The notes beneath the pieces are model-generated. The model saw only the letters and a program-made list of their open reading frames with translations, was not told where the DNA came from and made no database searches. The position numbers and the translations under genes are program-made. DNA of 54,793 bases from an uncultured Anaerococcus sp. (lineage in GTDB: Bacteria > Bacillota > Clostridia > Tissierellales > Peptoniphilaceae): contig CALUCE010000014.1 in the NCBI GenBank assembly GCA_943914475.1, positions 1-54,793 on the forward strand, read 5' to 3'. Positions 50,917 through 54,793 of the stretch are shown here, in pieces (the stretch's first letter is position 1; each line of letters begins with the position of its first letter).

Positions 50917-53064
50917 TTATAAATTATTCACTGCTACTTTATTGTTATAGGAAGCTTTCTCTTCCTTTTGGTCAGATTTTCTAAATAACAAGTAGAGGCC
51001 TAATAGGAAGAAGGCTACGGCCAAGATACTTCCAAGGTTAAATTCTCCTTCTACAAAGTACATAGCGAAATTGTAGAAGATGAAAGATACCACATAGGCA
51101 AAGCTCATTTGATAAGCTATTGTTGCTAGGGTCCACTTCCAGTCATTCATTTCGTTTTTTATAGCTCCTACTGCAGCAAAGCAAGGCATGCACAACATAT
51201 TAAATAGTAGGAAAGAATATCCTGCTATTGGGCCTGGTAGGGCTTGGTGGAAGGCTGTTATAAGCTCAGTTGATTGTTCTGTAAGTCCTTGTCCAAGGCC
51301 AAGAACAACCCCAAGTGTACCTACTATGTTCTCCTTAGCTATAAAGCCTGTAAAGGTAGCAACAGCTGCTTGCCAGGTTCCAAAGCCTAGAGGCCTAAAT
51401 ATTGGCGCTATAAATCCTCCGATTTTTGCAAGGATTGAGTTTGAGCTATTTTCTTCAATCAAGTTAAAACTTGTATCAAAATTTCCAAGTACCCACAAGA
51501 GTATGGAAGATACTGCTATGATTGTTCCTGCTTTTTTAACAAAGGATAGACCCTTGTCAAAGACATCCTTAAGAACTGATGAAGGTCTAGGCATGTGGTA
51601 AACCGGAAGTTCCATTACAAAAGGAGCTGGCTTACTTGCTAGAGTTTTAAACTTCTTTAGGATGATTCCAGAAACTATAACAGATACTATACCAATCATA
51701 TACATAGAATAGGTAACGGCATTTGCATGTTCTGGGAAGAAAGATCCTGCTATCAAGGCTATAACTGGCAGTTTTGCAGAACAAGGCATAAAGGAAGTGG
51801 TCATTATGGTTATTCTTCTATCCCTATCATTTTCTATGGTCCTTGAAGCTTGGATACCAGGTACTGAACATCCTGTTCCCACCATTAAAGGAATAAAGGA
51901 CTTACCAGAAAGACCAAACCTTCTAAATATCCTATCCATTACGAAGGCCACTCTTGACATATAACCAATATCTTCAAGTATGGATAAGAGTAAGAATAAG
52001 GTTAGGATTTGTGGTAAAAATCCTAAAACTGCAAAAGCACCCTTCAAAGCACCACCACTGATTATGCCAACTACAATCTCATTTATCTCTATAGACAAGA
52101 GATAGGATTCTATATTGGCATTTAAGGCTTCAAGACTTTCATTGGCAAGGTCTGTCAAAGGACCACCTACTGCCGAAATCGCCACAAAATATATAACCCA
52201 CATTACCAAAAGAAAGATTGGTAGGCCAAAATATTTTGATGTAACTATCTTATCAACTTTTTCTGTAAAAGTTTCTACAGGAGCGGCCTTTAGTAGAAAG
52301 CTAGGTGTTAGCTCTTCTATAAGGTCATATCTTTCACTTATAATAATAGAATCAGACCTGTCATCTTCTCTTTCTTCCAAGTCACGCCTTATCTTATCTA
52401 TTTGATCCATCTTATCATCCGATAGATTTAATCTTTCAAATATCAATTTATCATTTTCAAAGGCTTTAACAGAATAATACCTGGATAGGCCAGTCCTATC
52501 TCCAATTATTTCCTCTATACTTCCCAAGGCTTCTTCTAGACTTTCAGAAAAAGTAAATCTCTTAGGCTTGCTGATAGATCTTTGAGCCTTTTCTATTTCC
52601 TTTAAAAGCTCATCCAAGGAATCCTTTTTTGATGCAACAACACCTACAACAGGACAAGAAAATTCTTTGGAAATCTTTTCAAGATCAATCTTGTCTCCGT
52701 TTTTTTCAGCTATGTCCATCATATTTAAGGCAATTATTACTGGTATGTCTAGTTCTAATAATTGACTTGTAAGATATAGGTTCCTGGATAGGTTAGAAGC
52801 ATCCACAACATCAATGATCACATCTGGTCTTTCTTCCACTAGATATTTTCTAGTGACAATCTCTTCCATAGTATAAGGAGAAAGAGAATATATGCCAGGT
52901 AGATCTTGGATTTTAACATCCTTATTCTTTTTTAAAAATCCTTCTTTTTTATCAACAGTTACCCCTGGCCAATTTCCAACCCTTTGATTTGATCCAGTCA
53001 AAGCGTTAAAAAGAGTTGTCTTGCCAGAATTTGGGTTTCCTGCCAAGGCAATTGTCAAACTCAT
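50917..53064 (-). CDS. feoB: Ferrous iron transporter FeoB
   Basis: The 715-residue protein has a G-protein domain (GNPNSGKTTLFN, PGVTVD, DLPGIYSL, NMMD), a regulatory helical linker, and a membrane domain with Gate regions (LEDIGYMSRVAFVMDR, VGTGCSVPGIQASRTI, FMPCSAKLPV) and a C-terminal CFAAVGAIKNE. It imports ferrous iron. Its start overlaps the end of feoA by four bases. Confidence 0.96.
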   Translation of the reverse strand: MSLTIALAGNPNSGKTTLFNALTGSNQRVGNWPGVTVDKKEGFLKKNKDVKIQDLPGIYSLSPYTMEEIVTRKYLVEERPDVIIDVVDASNLSRNLYLTSQLLELDIPVIIALNMMDIAEKNGDKIDLEKISKEFSCPVVGVVASKKDSLDELLKEIEKAQRSISKPKRFTFSESLEEALGSIEEIIGDRTGLSRYYSVKAFENDKLIFERLNLSDDKMDQIDKIRRDLEEREDDRSDSIIISERYDLIEELTPSFLLKAAPVETFTEKVDKIVTSKYFGLPIFLLVMWVIYFVAISAVGGPLTDLANESLEALNANIESYLLSIEINEIVVGIISGGALKGAFAVLGFLPQILTLFLLLSILEDIGYMSRVAFVMDRIFRRFGLSGKSFIPLMVGTGCSVPGIQASRTIENDRDRRITIMTTSFMPCSAKLPVIALIAGSFFPEHANAVTYSMYMIGIVSVIVSGIILKKFKTLASKPAPFVMELPVYHMPRPSSVLKDVFDKGLSFVKKAGTIIAVSSILLWVLGNFDTSFNLIEENSSNSILAKIGGFIAPIFRPLGFGTWQAAVATFTGFIAKENIVGTLGVVLGLGQGLTEQSTELITAFHQALPGPIAGYSFLLFNMLCMPCFAAVGAIKNEMNDWKWTLATIAYQMSFAYVVSFIFYNFAMYFVEGEFNLGSILAVAFFLLGLYLLFRKSDQKEEKASYNNKVAVNNL

Positions 53065-53291
53065 CTTATTTCCTCAACTTCTATATTTTTCGCATCATCT
53101 TTTCTGATGGTAAGTTCGAAACCCCTCAAATTAAGTTGGATAGGATCTCCCAGTGGAGCAAACTTCCTAACATAGACCTTGGTCCCCTTGGTAAGGCCCA
53201 TATCCATAATCCTCCTTATGGTAGGTCCGTCTCCCCTAACCTTCTTAACTAGAACTGAAGATCCTACATTTATATCTTTAAGTGTAGTCAT
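53061..53291 (-). CDS. feoA: Ferrous iron transport protein FeoA
   Basis: The 76-residue SH3-like protein (LKDINVGSSVLVKKVRG, RIMDMGLTKGTKVYVRKFAPLGDPIQLNLRGFELTIRKDDAKNI) matches FeoA. The ATG at 53291 follows GAGGAG with good spacing; upstream in-frame ATGs at 53324 and 53297 do not. It is the first gene of the feo operon and has a leader of about 240 bases. Confidence 0.93.
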   Translation of the reverse strand: MTTLKDINVGSSVLVKKVRGDGPTIRRIMDMGLTKGTKVYVRKFAPLGDPIQLNLRGFELTIRKDDAKNIEVEEIR

Positions 53292-53322
53292 AAACATCTC
53301 CTCTATATATAAAATATTTCGC

Positions 53323-53339
53323 ATAAGCCTAAGGCTTAT
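53323..53339. promoter_or_regulatory. DtxR-like palindrome in the feo leader
   Basis: ATAAGCCT-A-AGGCTTAT is a perfect 17-base palindrome 32 bases upstream of the feoA ATG. It resembles DtxR-family operators. A related imperfect palindrome, GCCTTAAGC-TAA-GCTTTAAGGC with one unpaired base, lies at 53400-53421. In RNA these would also be hairpins. Confidence 0.45.
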
Positions 53340-53541
53340 TAAAATTTAGAACATCGTATATCATCTGTCCTAGCAAAGATAAATTAAAGCTCTTGTATAG
53401 CCTTAAGCTAAGCTTTAAGGCAAATGAAATATAACTAAAATACATTTAAATATATTCCGCTTATCTATATTTCATAATCTATCTTCAGAACAGATAAAAT
53501 AGAGAATCTCCTAATCTCTATTGATAATTGATTTCATATTC

Positions 53542-53579
53542 ATTATATACCTATGTTTTGATATTGACTATCATTATAT
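53542..53579 (-). promoter_or_regulatory. feo promoter with a Fur-like box
   Basis: On the minus strand TAGTCA (53565-53570), 17 bases, TATAAT (53542-53547) form a promoter. A 15-base Fur-like sequence, TGACTATCATTATAT (53565-53579), overlaps the -35 box and matches 11 of 15 positions of the TGATAATNATTATCA consensus. The region 53292-53541 is a long leader with several hairpins, including one just after the start (AATAGAGA, TCTCTATT at 53498-53522). Confidence 0.5.
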
Positions 53580-53713
53580 TGATTTTCTTAGTAAATTTAC
53601 TAAATATTTATAAAAAATTGCTGAATTTAGATGAAAATTTAAGAAAAATTTAAATTATTAATAAAAGCTAAGTCCTATAGCTTTAAATTCCTGAAAAAGA
53701 AGAACCATGGCAA

Positions 53714-53748
53714 AAAAATACCGGACCAATAGTATCCGATATTTTCTC
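53714..53748. terminator. Terminator-like hairpin in a gene-free stretch
   Basis: AATACCGGA and TCCGATATT pair with one wobble, flanked by A and T tracts. No intact gene is visible between 53580 and 53898, so it may be left over from a lost gene. Confidence 0.4.
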
Positions 53749-53851
53749 TATAAACAAATGAATTGATTTAAAAAAACAATATGAAATCAACTTACGATAA
53801 AAGTAAATAATTATAAAATTTTCTAATCAAAAATATATATATTTACCATTA

Positions 53852-53870
53852 ACTGATAATCATTACCAGT
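53852..53870 (+). promoter_or_regulatory. Fur-like box upstream of the FAH pseudogene
   Basis: ACTGATAATCATTACCAGT is a 19-base near-perfect palindrome with one mismatch. Its core TGATAATCATTACCA matches 14 of 15 positions of the Bacillus-type Fur/PerR consensus. It lies about 30 bases before the decayed gene start. Confidence 0.55.
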
Positions 53871-53898
53871 TCAACTTAAGTATAACAGAAAAACCTAT

Positions 53899-54659
53899 AA
53901 AAAACTAGTAAGATTCACATACAAAAAAGAAAAATTTATTGGAAAGCTTGAAGATAAAAAGATATACAAGCTAAAAAATAAGCTAAAGATAAAAGATGAC
54001 AGCCTAGAAATGTTAAAGACCTACACAACTTTAAAAGATCTGGAATTTGAAAATGATGGTATAGACCTTGATGAGTTTAGGCTACTTTCCCCCATAGTCA
54101 GAACTGAAAATGACTTACTTTGTGTAGGACTAAACTATAGGTCTCACATAGAAGAAACCAGGGGAACTTTTGAAAGTGATGCTTACGCCACCTACTTTTC
54201 TAAAAGAGCCCAAATAATCTCAGGTCCCGAAGATTTTATAAGCCTAGATCCAAATATAGACGATGCCATGGATTCTGAAACAGAACTTGGGATAATAATA
54301 GGAAAAGAAGGAAAAAACATAAGCAATTTTTTAAAGGAAAAAGTCTAGATGGCTACACTGCTATAGGACCATCTATAGTTACTAAGGATGAAATAAAAGA
54401 TCACCAAAACCTAAATTTAAAAACAAGAATAAACGGAGAAGAAAGGCAAAACTCCAATACAAAATATATGATCCGAAACGTAGCCACCCTAATCTCAGAA
54501 CTCTCCCAAGGCCTAACCCTAGTACCAGGAGATATAATAGCAACAGGCACCCCAAAAGGAGTAGGCCTAGGCTTTAACCCACCTAAGTTTTTAAAAGCAG
54601 GCGATGTAGTAGAATCCGAGATAGAAGCTATTGGTGTGTTGAGGAATACTATAAGGTAA
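53899..54659 (+). pseudogene. Fumarylacetoacetate-hydrolase-family gene, decayed
   Basis: The reading frame runs from KLVRFTYKKEKFIGKLEDKK through LLCVGLNYRSHIEE and SETELGIIIGKEGKNIS, breaks, and continues in another frame from KGKSLDGYTAIGPSIVTKDE through LVPGDIIATGTPKGVG to the normal end. The expected start codon reads AAA at 53899-53901. About 25 residues around the IGNDISARD-type active-site segment are deleted at the frame break (near 54330). Family members hydrolyse or decarboxylate 2-keto acids. Confidence 0.85.
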
Positions 54660-54793
54660 TTTAATATATATTATTGTATGAAAAAACAATTCATTATATA
54701 TGCTACATTTGATAAAGTCCGTATAATTGTGTAAAAATAAAAGGTCATTCAAAACCTAACTGGTACAATGTTTTTAACAACCAAAACTAAACC

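Noticed and set aside
51188..51601. Open reading frame of 137 codons antisense to feoB
   Set aside because: Antisense to the conserved membrane domain of feoB, with no binding site or known motif.
1..54793. CRISPR array, rRNA, tRNA or a known anti-phage defence system
   Set aside because: No regularly spaced repeats, no tRNA or rRNA-like stretch, and no defence-type gene set were found by reading the window.

Overview
The window is AT-rich, has strong AGGAGG-type ribosome binding sites, and carries a tyrosyl T-box leader, lipoprotein lipoboxes, ECF and TRAP transporters, methionine gamma-lyase, a Feo iron system and a gltX-cysS-rlmB-yacP-sigma gene order. Together these point to a low-GC Gram-positive anaerobe. 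An amino-acid-fermenting anaerobic coccus of the Anaerococcus/Peptoniphilus type is my best guess; that is inference from gene content, not a match.

Layout. 1-2.6 kb: a MarR regulator, T-box-controlled tyrS and a small membrane protein. 2.6-8.0 kb (minus strand): an Ugp/sugar-type ABC importer operon with an unexpected beta-CASP-like metallo-hydrolase inside it. 8.0-14.8 kb (minus): a small membrane protein, a compact surface-polysaccharide block (SH3 lipoprotein, degenerate CpsD-like ATPase, Wzz-like protein, two GT2 glycosyltransferases), then uppP, a TtcA-like thiolase and walJ. 15-18.1 kb (plus): AbgT-family and GltS-family transporters. 18.2-20.2 kb: a TetR regulator and a radical SAM/SPASM-like enzyme under one promoter with a clear palindromic operator. 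20.3-24 kb: a hemZ interrupted by a frameshift, a HAD-CpXC fusion, a PPC-domain protein and an ECF S component.

24.3-33.8 kb looks like an acquired catabolic island: methionine gamma-lyase, an ectoine-hydrolase/creatinase-like M24 protein, a three-part TRAP transporter, an M20 amidohydrolase and a divergent PucR regulator. It is interrupted by a short IS110-type element whose ends, probable bridge-RNA region and short right end can all be delimited, but whose recombinase has lost half of its catalytic tetrad. 33.9-37.6 kb holds a His-rich protein of unknown function and a scrambled kdp sensory locus: a frameshifted short kdpD, a kdpE remnant, and an inverted fragment of a second kdpD. 37.6-44.1 kb: a GNAT enzyme, two ABC exporters, a FUSC-type protein and a nucleoside-hydrolase-like protein with lost active-site residues. 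44.2-49.6 kb: sigma factor, yacP, rlmB, cysS and gltX. 49.8-53.6 kb: a DtxR-family regulator, a FeoB-associated Cys-rich peptide, feoB and feoA, with Fur-like and DtxR-like operators and a long structured leader. The right end carries a decayed fumarylacetoacetate-hydrolase-family gene behind another Fur-like box.

The most interesting items are the bridge-RNA-bearing IS110 derivative, the TRAP/M24/M20/lyase island, the metallo-hydrolase in the Ugp-type operon, the sigma factor in the sigH position, and the double operator arrangement at feo. I did not find a clear defence system, CRISPR array, rRNA or tRNA.
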